NCBI RefSeq assembly: GCF_026914185.1
Contig: NC_070561.1
Location: 7,874,001-7,938,000, forward strand
Direction of reading: 5' to 3'
Length of the DNA: 64,000 nt
Source of the DNA: Puccinia triticina
Taxonomy: Eukaryota; Basidiomycota; Pucciniomycetes; Pucciniales; Pucciniaceae
Under the pieces are notes generated by a model, which did not search any database, was not told where the DNA came from, and saw only the letters and a list, made by a program, of their open reading frames with translations. Position numbers and translations under genes: made by a program. Positions 43,937 through 54,270 of this stretch are shown one piece after another; positions within the stretch are counted from its first letter, which is position 1; every line of letters begins with the position of its first letter.

Positions 43937-45002
43937 TGTAAGACTCAAAAGGTGTCGTGAGACCCTTTTGCTGAATGGCGAAAGGTATGGGTGAGGTGCA
44001 AGCTCTGCCTTTCTGTATATCAGAAAACAAGACCACCAAGGTAAGCTTGGCAATTTATTTTGTGATAGGATATGTTCGAAGATGAGATATATAAGAGGAT
44101 TGTTGTCGATGTCCAAGGTTGATGGGGTTACTGATGTATGTGATAGGTGACGGCGACTTGATGTCTCGAGTGGGGCTTGAACCTAGGTCCTTGGCCTGGG
44201 GGTATATAAGTTCAGAAAGGGAGGAGTGATGAGGGTGAGAGGGAGCTAAGCTCAACCAGGAGTGGAACCGGGGACTGGTTACTGGTGAAAGGTGTGTGAC
44301 TGAGCGGTGATATGAATTTCAAATAAAGTGTGAAAGGTATGTGAAACTGAGTGGTGATGTGAGCTGATAACTGTGATATGGATAGATAATATGAGTGATA
44401 AGTGAGTAGAGAATATAGACCGCTGGATGGCATGAGGATCTGAGGGGGAATGTCCCCTGATGGGATGAGGAGTAAACAACTAGCAGGCAGAGGCCTCCTT
44501 ATATAGAAAATGATGAGGGAATTTAGCTCCAGGGGAACAGCTTTGAGGGAATTTGGCTGGTGAGAAAGGACAACTGAGGGAATTTAGCTAGACTATTTAC
44601 AATGCGTCCCTTTGATATGCAAACAGGATCATATATATTCATACAAGGATTTTCCAAGATCAAAGATATGCAAATGGGAAACAAACATATGCAAGGGGAA
44701 ATAGGAGGTGAGGCCTGATAGAAGGAAGGAAGAAAAGTAATTCATGTGCTGTATGCATTATGCCAAGTATGGTAGCCAAGAGTTGAGTCTGTGTGTGAAC
44801 CCACTCGGACTGGTGCGTGAAAGGGGTGATTTGCGTATCTTCTGATCCGGTAGAGATATGAGGGTGGTTTCAGTGGGTGACTAGGGGCTATTTTGGTCCT
44901 AGATTCCATTTCTGCTTTCCAGTTGGCTGTATCTTGAGGCGTTTTGTGAGTACACATAAAAGTTTGAATTTTCCTCCTACAAACACAGGAATAATGACCA
45001 CA
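43937..45002 (-). repeat. 5' LTR of gag-only element
   Basis: It is the same length as the left copy (1066 bp), with about a dozen base differences and no indels seen. It is followed by the duplicated ACGG. Confidence 0.9.
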
Positions 45003-45006
45003 ACGG

Positions 45007-45889
45007 CTCCACTTTTAGAAGTGGGCTGACATTGTTTTTGCCCCTGCGCTGGATTATGGTTGGGCCAACCCAGCCTGACGTCAGACTAACATGTCTGAGC
45101 CAAAACACCCTTCCCAATGGGAAGGGCAGTCCAACCGTGCAGATGCGCTGGTAAGCATGGTCAGCCTGGCGCATGGATTGAGCCGATGGCCGGGGTATGC
45201 GTGTAGGCTTGCCTGAAAGGTTTTTGGACAGTCAGAAATCTGAGGAGATGAGCCGACCTGTTGGACAAGGGCATCCAACAGGTCAATCTGACTGGTTAAC
45301 TGACCAGTTGGACCCACCTGTCCATTGCAGAGGTCAAGAAATCACTTCAAAAAAGTTATTCTTGACCTAGACCCAAACAAGTTACAAGACTATCTGCAGA
45401 TTTTACACAAAAAGAAAGAAAGAAAAAGAGAAAAAAAGCTTCTTGGACTTTACCAAAAAAATATAGGAAGAAGTTGCTTGGTAACGCTCTGGAGTGCAAT
45501 TGTATAAGGTTAAACATCCTTATATGGCAAGAGGCCTGCATGCACTGACAAAGAATGTTCAGGGTTTGACTCCCCCCCCCTGTGAAATGGTTTTTGCATG
45601 CATCACTAGCTCCCCTTTGTGGCTGCAGTTGCCGTTGGGGTCACACTGACCCCACCAGTTAGTTCAAGTAGACATTTTACTTGACACTGGCATGAATCCA
45701 ACAGCTTGGATTAACGCCAGGATCAATCCAACACCCTTGATTGACGTCAGCGCCAATCTGACACGTCCCATGGTTTGCCTCCCAACGTGAATTCCACATT
45801 GCCTTAGTGCAGCATTGGGAAGGTGGGCGCTGACACAAATCCCAACGTTGGATTGACATCAGACTGCACCCATGGTGTACCTGTCTGCT
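45007..45889. other. Intergenic, repeat debris
   Basis: No gene. A pyrimidine-rich run precedes GGGTTTGACTCCCCCCCC at about 45561-45578, a weak B-box look-alike. Repeats of GATTGACGTCAG and AATCCAACA (45680-45870) suggest part of an old element. Confidence 0.35.
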
Positions 45890-46116
45890 CCGGTCTGCCA
45901 CCCAATCCAAACTCCGTGGTCTGCAATCCACATTTTTTCCAATCCGTGCTTTTCCATGCGCGCATGACTTTCTGTAAGCTTTCTTGTCGTGCTTTTCTGG
46001 CATCATCATCAGTGCTTATGTCACCAAATGCACTCTGAGCTCAGCTGCTTGTGCATTCCCACCTGCTCTATTGCCAAGTGGACATTCTACCACGCTTGCC
46101 AATATAAATCACCACA
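45890..46116 (-). repeat. Truncated LTR fragment, TGTGGTGATT family
   Basis: It is the inverse of the beginning of the solo LTR at 48464-49356: TGTGGTGATTTATATTGGC, AGAATGTCCACTTGG, GTGACATAAGCACTGATGAT and AAGCTTACAGAAAGTCA. Confidence 0.6.
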
Positions 46117-46465
46117 CCGGGGGACATTTTTTGCAGAATGCTCCTCATGTGAATCACTATCTAAATTGATTTATTTTTCTCAAGATGGTCCTAATGTAAT
46201 TGGTATTTTTTGGGGTTTGCCTGGAAAGAAAAACCAAAATTTTTGGTCTTGGGTTCAATTCCCAACCAAAAAAGGCTCTTTTTGTCTAATTTTGCCACAG
46301 TGGGCCTTTCTCCCAAAAATTTATCCTCAGGCACAGTGGGTCATCTAATGTTTTTGGCACCACATTTTCGAACGCAGAAGCTCAGGACACAGCCTTCAAG
46401 TCATGAGATTGGCTACAGGGGTGGAAAATAAGTTCCTGAGAATGATTATGAAATAAAAAAATGTA

Positions 46466-46714
46466 ACACTGCAAAAAAAACTTGCTCAACTGCTTGCAGT
46501 TGACACGCAGGATACTCGAGTCAAGCTGCCATTGTAACTCCACCTGGATGCACAAGTGCCTTTGTTGGCACAGTCACTGTGCAAGGTGCCCAGTGACTGT
46601 GCATTGAAGCTTGGGTTGAGTCAAACCTTGAGTAAGGCTGGTGTAACACCACAAGCTTCCTCAGAGTTACCACATGTCAACTGCTCACAGTTGACACAGT
46701 TTTTTTTGCAGTGT
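46466..46714. mobile_element. Miniature inverted-repeat element
   Basis: The ends are ACACTGCAAAAAAAACT and its inverse, with TTGACA-rich interior palindromes (CAACTGCTTGCAGTTG). It is flanked by AAAATGTA and AAAATGTG, a likely 8-bp duplication with one mismatch. Confidence 0.6.
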
Positions 46715-46721
46715 AAAATGT

Positions 46722-47093
46722 GGATTTTTTTTAATTTCTTGCAAATTTCTCAGAATGTTCATTACTGTTCAAACCAAGGAGGGAAAATTGGAGAGCAAAG
46801 TATGGCATAAAACAAGAATGATAAAAAATGAAAAATTTTGAAACTATTTTCAATGATTTTTTGGGCGGATGGGTTATCAACCAATCTCATTTGAACTCAG
46901 GGACTGTAGCCCACATCACCACTAATTTGACTCAATTTATTTTATCCAATAAAAATCATTGGCAATGGTTTCAAAAATTTTCATTTTTTATCTTTCTTGT
47001 TGCATGCCATACTGTGCTCTCTAATTTTCCCTCCTTGGTTTGAACAGTAATGAACATTCTGAGAAATTTGCAAGAAATTAAAAAATTTCCACA
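46722..47093. repeat. Near-perfect palindrome, about 150-bp arms
   Basis: Left arm from TGTGGATTTTTTTTAATTTC through CTGTTCAAACCAAGGAGGG to AAAAATTTTGAAAC; the right arm is its inverse, ending GAAATTAAAAAATTTCCACA. The spacer of about 80 bp has no ORF. It is absent from the sister copy at 51285-51485. Confidence 0.7.
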
Positions 47094-47130
47094 TTCACCA
47101 GGGGGGGATGTGTTTCACTCTCTAGAGAGT

Positions 47131-48420
47131 GCCAGACCGTAATTTCTATCTAGAATTCTGGCAGATATGTTCCATTGCCTCATGTGTAACTGAATTGTGG
47201 TTTGGTTGTATGTTTATAATCAACTCATACTGATCTTATCTGTATCTAATCTTGTTGTGTCTGGCAAGTTAAACTGAACTAATGGGTATTTCCACTCAGT
47301 GGCCAGTGCACAAAAAGGGATTCTCCGCTAACCAATTTGTACCCGCCATCAAGTGGAGACATCCTCTGCTTAATTACTCGGTTGGATGCCCATCAAGTGG
47401 AGAAACCCTCCACTTGATGACTGGTTTAGATGATCACTAAGTGGAGAAATCCTCTGTTCTATGATCTTCGCTACTGACCATTGAGTGGAGAAATCCTCCA
47501 CTTGATGACCATGTATAAAGCCCATGATCAAGTGGAGAAATCCTCCACTGTATGGACAGTTTCTATGGTCATTGAGTGGAGAGCATCTTATCTCAATTAC
47601 TGTGTATACCCACCATTGGGTGCAGGAATCCTTCACTTGATTACAGGTGACTGGGCTGTGAAAGGACCAGCTCAGAAACCAGTACATGTAGGTAATTGAG
47701 GAGTCTCTTTACCAGCTTGATTAACCAGCCATTACTGTACATTGAGCTGTGCAAGTCCCAGCTAAAAGGCCAGTAAATTCTGGCCATTTGGCGGTGCGTT
47801 TGCAAGCTGGGGCGCCACTTTATACTGCCTACAGAGCTTGGGAATGTCGGCTTGATGACCAGTATGTGCTGGTCATTGCGCTAGGGTTTTGCCCATGTAA
47901 TGACCAATAGGTCCTGGTCATTGGTTTTGAGCTTGGATAGGCAGCGGATTGGTGTCCATGGCACTTGTCCACCACAACACTTGGACAAACATTGCAGTGG
48001 ACAAATGATAGGAGTCCCCAAGTCGGGGAAGCCCTATCCCTATAACCAGCAGATACTGGACATCGCACCGGCCTTTCCGAGCTTGTTTGACAGCATATAC
48101 TGTCCAAAGAGCTCGGGAAAGCCCAGCTATAAGGCCAGCATGTGGTGGTAAACAAGCCAGGAATTTCCCAGCGCGATGGACAGCACCACCTGTTCATTGA
48201 GTCTGGGTACAGGTGTTAGCTGCTGGCCAATGTCCACCCTGACGTTCACGCAAACATGAGGGTGGACATTACAGAAGTCAAAAAACTCTCCTGAGTGAAT
48301 AAGGGCCATGCTGTGTCAATTCAAATTTCCTTTCTCAGCCATAGTTCACTTGTGCCAACCTTCAAACACCCAGAGACAATTTTTTCAATAATTGTCCTCA
48401 CATAATTATGCTGCTCCTGC
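47131..48420. other. Foldback-rich, no gene
   Basis: Contains the hairpin array at 47340-47660 and further dyads: GATGACCAGTATGTGCTGGTCATTG (47853-47878, shown in two arms GACCAG/CTGGTC), GACCAATAGGTCCTGGTC, and GGGTGGACATT against AATGTCCACCC (48232-48272). I could not define element ends. Confidence 0.5.
47340..47660. repeat. Array of ATCAAGTGGAG hairpin units
   Basis: About seven units of ATCAAGTGGAG-AAATC-CTCCACTTGAT, with spacers of about 15-20 bp. Each is a stem of up to 11 bp, some with decayed arms. The architecture is like the arrays at 2985, 15070, 18430 and 49555, but the sequence differs. Confidence 0.75.
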
Positions 48421-48463
48421 AATCCTAATAGAGATAGTCATTTGGGACCCGGGTACCAAGCGG

Positions 48464-49356
48464 TGTGGTGATTTATATAGGCAAGCGCGGTAGAATGTCC
48501 ACGCGGGGATAGCGCGGGCGGGGAATGCACAAAGCCGCTCAGGCAGAGTGCATTCCGGTGACATAAGCACTGAGGATGAGGTCAGGAAAGCACGCTAGGA
48601 AAGCTTACGGAAAGTCACGAGCGGATTGGAATGCACGGATCGCGGATTGCGGATTGCGGATTTCGGATCGGGTATTTGGATTGGAGCGGAAAAGACAGGG
48701 CTGGACTGCGGCGGGACTACACACATGGACTGGTAGCAGCAGCGCGTCAGCGGGTGAGCCATGACAGCCAGAGCGGGTTCCACCAGCGGGTGGAACCGGG
48801 GTGAAGGCGGTGGCAAGAGAACGACTGACAGGGGCTAGACAGAGGACGGTGGGAGGACAAGCGTCGGAGAGGAGCGGAGTCTGGGAGAGTGACAAGCGGG
48901 ATAGCGGGCGGAGCTGGAGGACTAGTGCGGGAAAGTGTCAGGTGTGCGGGATCGGGTGGGAACGGTGACATGCGTGGAGGGAAGGACGGGGGTGGCTCAG
49001 GGTTTTCTCTCTCTTTTCATCAGGGTACTATTGGAATCTTTATCCTATTGAATTATTACGGATTTCACTCATCATTGTACTTACGACTACGGACGTACAA
49101 GAGTTATTGGGAGATTATCTGTGTTCTTATTCTTATTAGAGAGTTACTGTGGATTCTGGTGCTTACGAAGTGCAGAGCTTTATTCACTTGCGGATTATTA
49201 CGCTATAGATCAGGCTTGGTAGAGGAGCGCTGAATGCTAGCGGAAAGTAGCAGTGCGGAGCCGAGTTACCAACAATCACACAGCCCGGACATCAATATTC
49301 TTGAAGAAGGCAGTCAGCGGACATTCTACACCAGCTAACCACTCATATTTCTCACA
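48464..49356 (+). mobile_element. Solo LTR, 893 bp, TGTGGTGATT family
   Basis: It begins TGTGGTGATTTATATAGG and ends ATATTTCTCACA, with GCGG on both sides (48460-48463 and 49357-49360). No coding sequence. Fragments of the same LTR lie at 7984-8190 and 45890-46116. Confidence 0.8.
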
Positions 49357-49554
49357 GCGGTACCCGGGTACCACACCGCTTTTTGGCCAACTTCAGGTAC
49401 CTAGTACCGCACCCGGCACCGCCTGGGAGGTACCACGGGTACCGCTGGCGGGTACTGCGGGTACCTCCCGTGATATTTTTTGGTGTGGCAGCGTCCTGCT
49501 GTCCTGCTTGCTCCATCCAGTTTGTTGCCGCCCTTTGGGACAAGCTGGAGGGCA

Positions 49555-49990
49555 AAAAGACCACTGTTTGCCGGGAGAACTCCTCCCGGCAAGCACTGGC
49601 TCTCCTCTTTGACCAAAGGAATCCCTCCGGTTGAGGAGGAATACACACCTCTGACAAGCTGGATACATCTTTGTATCCAGCTTGCCAAGATGACTCATCC
49701 CTCACCAAGATGGATACACAATATCCAGCTCGGCTAGCGAGGTCTCACGGCGAGCTGGACACATCCAGTTCCCTTGGAAGATTCCTCTCGGCGAGCTGGA
49801 TACATATGTATCCAGCTTGGCTAGGGGACTCCTCTCCAGCTTATCAAGAGGTTCTTTGGCGTCCGCGAGCTGGATACAATATATTTATCCAGCTCTGCGG
49901 GAGGAGTCGCCTTGGTGAGCTGGATACGCGGAGAGGAATCCTCCCAGCTTACTGGGAGGCCTTCGCCGAGCTGGATCTACCAAGTCCAGG
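49555..49990. repeat. Array of GAGCTGGATACA hairpin units
   Basis: Around eight units in which AGCTGGATACAT pairs with ATGTATCCAGCT, separated by GGAGGAATCCTCCC-like dyads (for example GGGAGAACTCCTCCC). Each unit is two hairpins in tandem. Confidence 0.8.
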
Positions 49991-50181
49991 CTCTCAATAA
50001 CCCGGGGGGTGGGAGGTACTTGTAGTTGGTACCCGGGTACCGCACCGCTTCCCGGCCAAAACCCGGTACCTAGTACCGCACCCGGCACCGCTGCGCGGGT
50101 GCGAGGCGGGTGCAAGGGGGTACCCGCCAAGCGGTACTAGGTACCCGCCGCGGGTACCAAATGACTATCTCTAAATCCTAA

Positions 50182-51280
50182 GGCCAATGATTTTGAGTGG
50201 TCTCAATACAGCAGGTCCACAGTGCGGAATTCATAATTAAAAGCCAGTGCTACGTAAGCACCTGTATGTGATAGGAGCAATCAGTACTACTTTTTTGAAC
50301 CATGCACATGGAAATAAAGGTACATGCAATAAAACAATGCTTCAAATAGGAGAAAATTTGTGGAAAACATTTGCGGAGAAGATGTGAATATGGTCAATCT
50401 ACAAGACAAAAGGTGTTACCCACACTGGGATTTGCGTGAAAATTTAAGAATTGACTGCTCACTATGGAGTTCTCAGACCAGCTGTTGAAGTATTTCTCCA
50501 GCTGGTTCCTGGAGCAAGGGAATATTGGTGCGCCTGTCAATATCCACAAATATACCCCCCTTTCCCTTTAGAAGCTTTATTTTGGCCTCTAGGCCGTGCC
50601 TTTTCCAGTCAGTTGTAAGTAAAGTTTCAGAAATTGTACCAAGTGTAGTCATGTACTAGGCAAGATGTAAATTCACAAATGAACAGCTATTCACACTTCC
50701 AACTTGAAAATTATTTTATGGCTCATACCTTGGTAAAAATGGTAAGGAAAACCAACTCTGGTATTTTCACATTTCATATTGCTTGGAGTACAAGCCCGTA
50801 TTACGCAGGTCTTCCTAGCTCTGACACTGTTTGATACTTGAAGAATACAAATTGATTTCAAACTACTTTCTGCCCAATTTGATATGGGAATTGGCATGAA
50901 ATAAATATGCTCAAAGGATTCATCTTGCAGCTGGCTGATCCTCTGAAGTTGCTATATTTTACAAGAACTTTTCATGATTTGATGTTATGTTTGTTTTGAA
51001 TGAAAAATTCTGCAATGCAAAATATTCCCTGTCACTTGGCTGAGGATATATTTGAGCATAAGGATAGGGGAATTAGGATAAAATTGTGTGCATTGAAGCT
51101 CAATTCCACAATTGTGATAATGATGAACCCAGCACAAAACTTCAGCAGAGATATATTCATGTGTTGGAATTGTGTGAAATATTATTCCAAAACAACTTGA
51201 ACTAAAGTTACGCCTGTGTTGGAAATAAAGTGAACAAAGATTCAAGGTTAAAATTGAACTCACATCAGACCTCATTCAAT
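50182..51280. other. Intergenic, nothing recognised
   Basis: AT-rich single-copy-looking sequence. Short open frames at 50691-50897 and 50985-51275 show no motif or splice structure. Confidence 0.4.
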
Positions 51281-51284
51281 ATAA

Positions 51285-51490
51285 AGTTACGGCTTGGCAC
51301 TCTCTAGAGAGTGCAACACATCCCCCCTGGTGATTATTTATTTTTTTATTTTTACTTTTTTTTGTTTCATAATCATTCTTAGGAACTTATTTCCCCCCCT
51401 GTAGCCAATCTCATGACTTGGCTGTGGCCTGGGCTTCTGCATTCAAAAATGTGGTGCCAAAAACATTAGATGACCCACTGTACTACATAT
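51285..51490 (-). repeat. Dispersed repeat, uninterrupted copy
   Basis: It is the inverse of 46330-46460 joined to 47095-47145. It begins near GGCACTCTCTAGAGAGTGCA, a 16-bp perfect palindrome that may be the end of an inverted-repeat transposon. Confidence 0.6.
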
Positions 51491-52475
51491 CTAAACTGGG
51501 TCCAATTGGGAAAAACCCAATTTCCCCACGTATCCAAAAAACGGAATTAGCAAAATTTACATGAGGCAGCTTGCTTGGGGCTTTCAGGGGTCCTGAGGTG
51601 GCACTTCGTGAGAGGTGCTTCATGCCAGGACCCTGGAAACCCCCTATAGAGGTGGGTAACCAAAATGTATGAATTTTTTGGCCAAAACCAAAAAGGGTAC
51701 TCACCAAATTATATGTATGAATGGCCTTTCTTTGGCATGAGGTTACGCACGGAAAATGTACTTCTTTTCTCATGAGATTGGGGGGTTGGTAACAAAGATT
51801 GTATGGAAGTTCAGGGTTGAGCAGAAAAGCACCCCGGTAACCCCCCCCCCCTTGGCAGCAAGCCAAGGCCAGCCAACAATTTGTTTTTTCAACTGCCCAC
51901 CGGCAGGAGGAGGGGTTCTAGGGGGTTTGAGAGCCCACAACTAGTAGCCGGCTTAATCCTGTTTAATCTAGACTCTACTTGAATACACAGAAATTCAAGC
52001 TAATTCTCAAAAAGTTAGAAACATGTCCGGGCTCATCAGAGCAAATCAGAGCTCATCTAATTTTAATTCATCTTTGTAAAAATTTTGGTCAATACTATTG
52101 TTCCAGATCTGTTTGAAAAATTCTTCTCAATCTCTCTATCAGATTCACAGATACCTCGCGGAACACAAAATGATGTAATCTTTTGGCAGTTTAGCTCTCC
52201 TCCAATAATCCCTGAAGATGAAGAAGATGAGGGAATGTGGTATGTTGTGAATAAAAGCATGGATGTGGTCTTTGGTGTTGAAAACTGCAAATAAAATCTC
52301 AGGTGTGGAAATTTTGGAATTGAAGTTGTGCTTGAGTACTTGAAGAAAGCTCGTGGTCACCCCTCTTGGAATGCGGACAAGCTCCCAATTAAAACAGTCA
52401 CAATTGATCTTTTGTGGTTTTTAATCTATTTGTTATTCATTTTTTTTTGACTTAAAATGCTACAGCTGCCTATAA
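51491..52475. other. Repeat fragment and possible exon
   Basis: 51620-51735 (CCTGGAAACCCCCTATAGAGG, then TGTATGAATTTTTTGGCC) is found inverted at 52945-53095. A plus-strand open frame at 52085-52294 (DLFEKFFSISLSDSQIPRG, EDEEDEGMWYVVNKSMDVV) looks protein-like and may be a relic exon; no family is recognised. Confidence 0.35.
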
Positions 52476-52483
52476 GATGCTAT

Positions 52484-52873
52484 CAACAAAGGGTAGTTAC
52501 GCTACGCGTAACGCGTAGATAACGGTAACGTAATGAAATTTTTGTTGTTATCTACGAGTTACGCGTAACGGCAGTGCAATTACGTTATTGCAACACGTTG
52601 AGCCGGTTTTTTTATGCTTGTTGCGTTATCCGGGCGCGCGGAGCCCTTGAGAACGGGCAAAAAATGAGGCTAAAAAGCCTTAAATGGTCCGTTATTGCGT
52701 TATCCGGGGGATAACGCGATAACGGGCCTCACATTTGTGAGGCCCGTTACGTTAGGCGCGGGGCCTGAAATGACCCCGTTACTAGTAAAGTAACGGGGGG
52801 GGGGCGGATAACGGGGGTAGTTACGTTACCAAAATTGCGCGGATAACGCAACGTAACGTAACTACCCTTCGTT
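52484..52873. mobile_element. Miniature inverted-repeat element, GTTACG-rich
   Basis: The ends are CAACAAAGGGTAGTTACG and the inverse with one mismatch (CGTAACTACCCTTCGTT). GATGCTAT flanks both sides (52476-52483 and 52874-52881). The interior repeats GTTACG, CGTAAC and GATAACG. Its CAACAA start resembles the element at 35829-36235. Confidence 0.7.
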
Positions 52874-53130
52874 GATGCTATGCAGTGAAAAGAGCGGCAA
52901 GCTGGCTGCGCAAAAAGGTCCGCTGTGGGGTTTCTGGGCCAAAAAAAAGGGTACGCACCAAATTTGTATGGATTTTTGGGCAGAGCCCTGAGGCTACGCA
53001 CGAAACTGGTATGAATGCCTTGTGAAAATGTATGAATTTTGGCCAAATCTTGGATTTTTGGTTACCCACCTCTATAGGGGGTTTCCAGGGTCCTTTCACG
53101 CCGCGCCCCCCGGCAGGCGAGAGTTTGTGA

Positions 53131-53433
53131 TCACCTCAGCCCTTCCACATCGTCATCAGGGTCACTCAGCGTTTTTTCAGATACCACCCTCCCACCCCCA
53201 TCTGCAATAGAGGCCGGGTTGCGGGGTTTCCGCCTGAACCCTACACTGTCTTTGTTTCTGTACCCGAAATGAAAATGCTTCATTTCTCCCCCCCTGGTCA
53301 GGCCAGAAGCGGGAGACCCCCTTCTACCTTTCTTCCCGCACTTGCCACAGGGACCTACGCCGCAGTAACCCGTGGCAAGTACCAGGTGAGCAGCAATAGC
53401 CGCAATGGATGACACCCAACACTTGGTAGTCAA
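53131..53433 (-). other. Open frame with Cys cluster, status unclear
   Basis: The frame reads hydrophobic (WVSSIAAIAAHLVLATG) then YCGVGPCGKCGKK and a basic, acidic-ended tail. It lacks an ATG; an acceptor CTAG lies just before. It could be an exon of a secreted protein or the shadow of the plus-strand model at 53269-53679. Confidence 0.25.
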
Positions 53434-53679
53434 CCGCTAGATCGAGGTGTACATGAATATATGTAACTTAAGGTTGATTTCTTCTTGTGTTAGATACAAG
53501 CCTTCAAAGGATCTTCGAGTGCAGTGCTCAACTACCCATGTTACGACATCCTGAACGGTCCAAAGTCACCAGATCCACTACCACTTGCGAGCCTGTGCTC
53601 CCTTGCTATGATGAATTTGAAGTTCAAGGGACATTTGTTTTTTCGTGGAATATTCAGTGATCTTCCTCATTGGAGCTAG
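53269..53679 (+). CDS. Possible small two-exon gene
   Basis: ATG at 53269, exon to 53385, then a strong donor CAG|GTGAGC; a 108-bp intron ends TTCTTCTTGTGTTAG; exon 2 runs 53494-53679 (TAG). The frame is kept and gives 100 residues with no known domain (AAVTRGKYQIQAFKGSS; LNYPCYDILNGPKSPDP). It overlaps the minus-strand secreted-protein gene tail to tail by about 100 bp, so at most one of the two may be real as drawn. Confidence 0.3.
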
Positions 53680-54081
53680 TTCAAAGTCGGAGCCAAGAAT
53701 TTGATGACATACATTGATCCCAAAATCAGCAGTGCAGCACAAATTATATACGATTTTCCCCCCAGTTCGGCGAGAAGCGCAGGACGCTTGGTGATCTGTG
53801 TTTACGCTGGCCAATCTCACTGTATGTTAGCATTCAATCAATATGTAGTTATCATTCAGAGCCAGCCAGGAGTAACATAATTAGCGCATCCGAAATCTTT
53901 CCGAGCTTGATCACGATAGCAAAGACTTACCATAATACAACTCTGCAGCTGATGCGGGACCTGGCGTCAGACAGTATGCATGGTCGTTTCCACACCGAAA
54001 GTGTGGGTCCTTGGCAGGCTCGGTGGCAAAGACAACTCCGACGTGAAGAAAGAATACCAAGAGAAGGTTCGAGAGAAGCAT
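53578..54081 (-). CDS. Small secreted cysteine-rich protein (candidate effector)
   Basis: Exon 1 is 54081-53931 and exon 2 is 53819-53578. The 111-bp intron has a GTAAGT donor and an ACATACAG acceptor, and the total is exactly 131 codons including the stop. The start MLLSNLLLVFFLHVGVVFA is a classic signal peptide, followed by a mature protein of about 110 residues. It has six cysteines: FRCGND, AYCLTP, ASCASR, NLCC and NVCHQ. No enzyme family is recognised. The size, signal peptide and cysteine content match rust secreted effector candidates, but no host target can be inferred. A 3 x 115-bp tandem repeat lies 190 bp upstream of the ATG. Confidence 0.65.
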
Positions 54082-54270
54082 ATTGAATGGAGATGATGTG
54101 GTGAGGTGATTACTTTGTGCGGTAAGAAGATGTTTTACGGCTACACCAGGGGAACTCGCAAGTCTGACTGCATGAGCTCCCATATTCTTATATAGACGGA
54201 CGTGAGCTGAAGACATGATTCCAAAAAATGTCCTCGAAAATATTTGGTTTATCTTTTCATAAATACTGGC

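Larger units (their letters stand above)
37918..45002 (-). mobile_element. Gag-only LTR retrotransposon, 7.1 kb
   Basis: Two 1066-bp LTRs with TG..CA ends are flanked by ACGG (37914-37917 and 45003-45006). The interior codes for one 901-residue gag-like protein on the minus strand. No reverse transcriptase, RNase H or integrase motif is present in the remaining 1.6 kb, so it needs enzymes from another element. The LTRs differ at about a dozen positions, so it is older than the Gypsy at 19184. The polypurine tract and the sequence beside the 5' LTR resemble those of that Gypsy, which is its likely helper. Confidence 0.88.
46330..47130 (+). repeat. Dispersed repeat, copy with insertions
   Basis: 46330-46460 (GTGGGTCATCTAATG..GTTCCTGAGAATGATTATGAA) and 47095-47145 (ACCAGGGGGGGATGTG..CACTCTCTAGAGAGTGCC) match the inverse of 51285-51485, where the two parts are almost adjacent. 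The 630 bp between them here are extra and comprise two inverted-repeat elements. Confidence 0.65.
48429..50173. mobile_element. Non-autonomous hAT-type element with hairpin array
   Basis: The ends are TAGAGATAGTCATTTGG and its exact inverse. The flanking 8-bp duplication AATCCTAA is perfect (48421-48428 and 50174-50181). Both ends carry GGTACCCGGGTACC words and CACCGCTT..GGCCAA blocks that mirror each other (49360-49475 and 50025-50155). The centre is a hairpin array (49555-49990). A solo LTR (48464-49356) is inserted 35 bp inside the left end. Confidence 0.88.

Noticed and set aside
37918..45002. Reverse transcriptase in the second LTR element
   Set aside because: No paired-Asp, RNase H or integrase motif is present in any frame of its interior.
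45561..45578. Pol III B box
   Set aside because: GGTTTGACTCC resembles one, but no A box or tRNA fold could be built around it.
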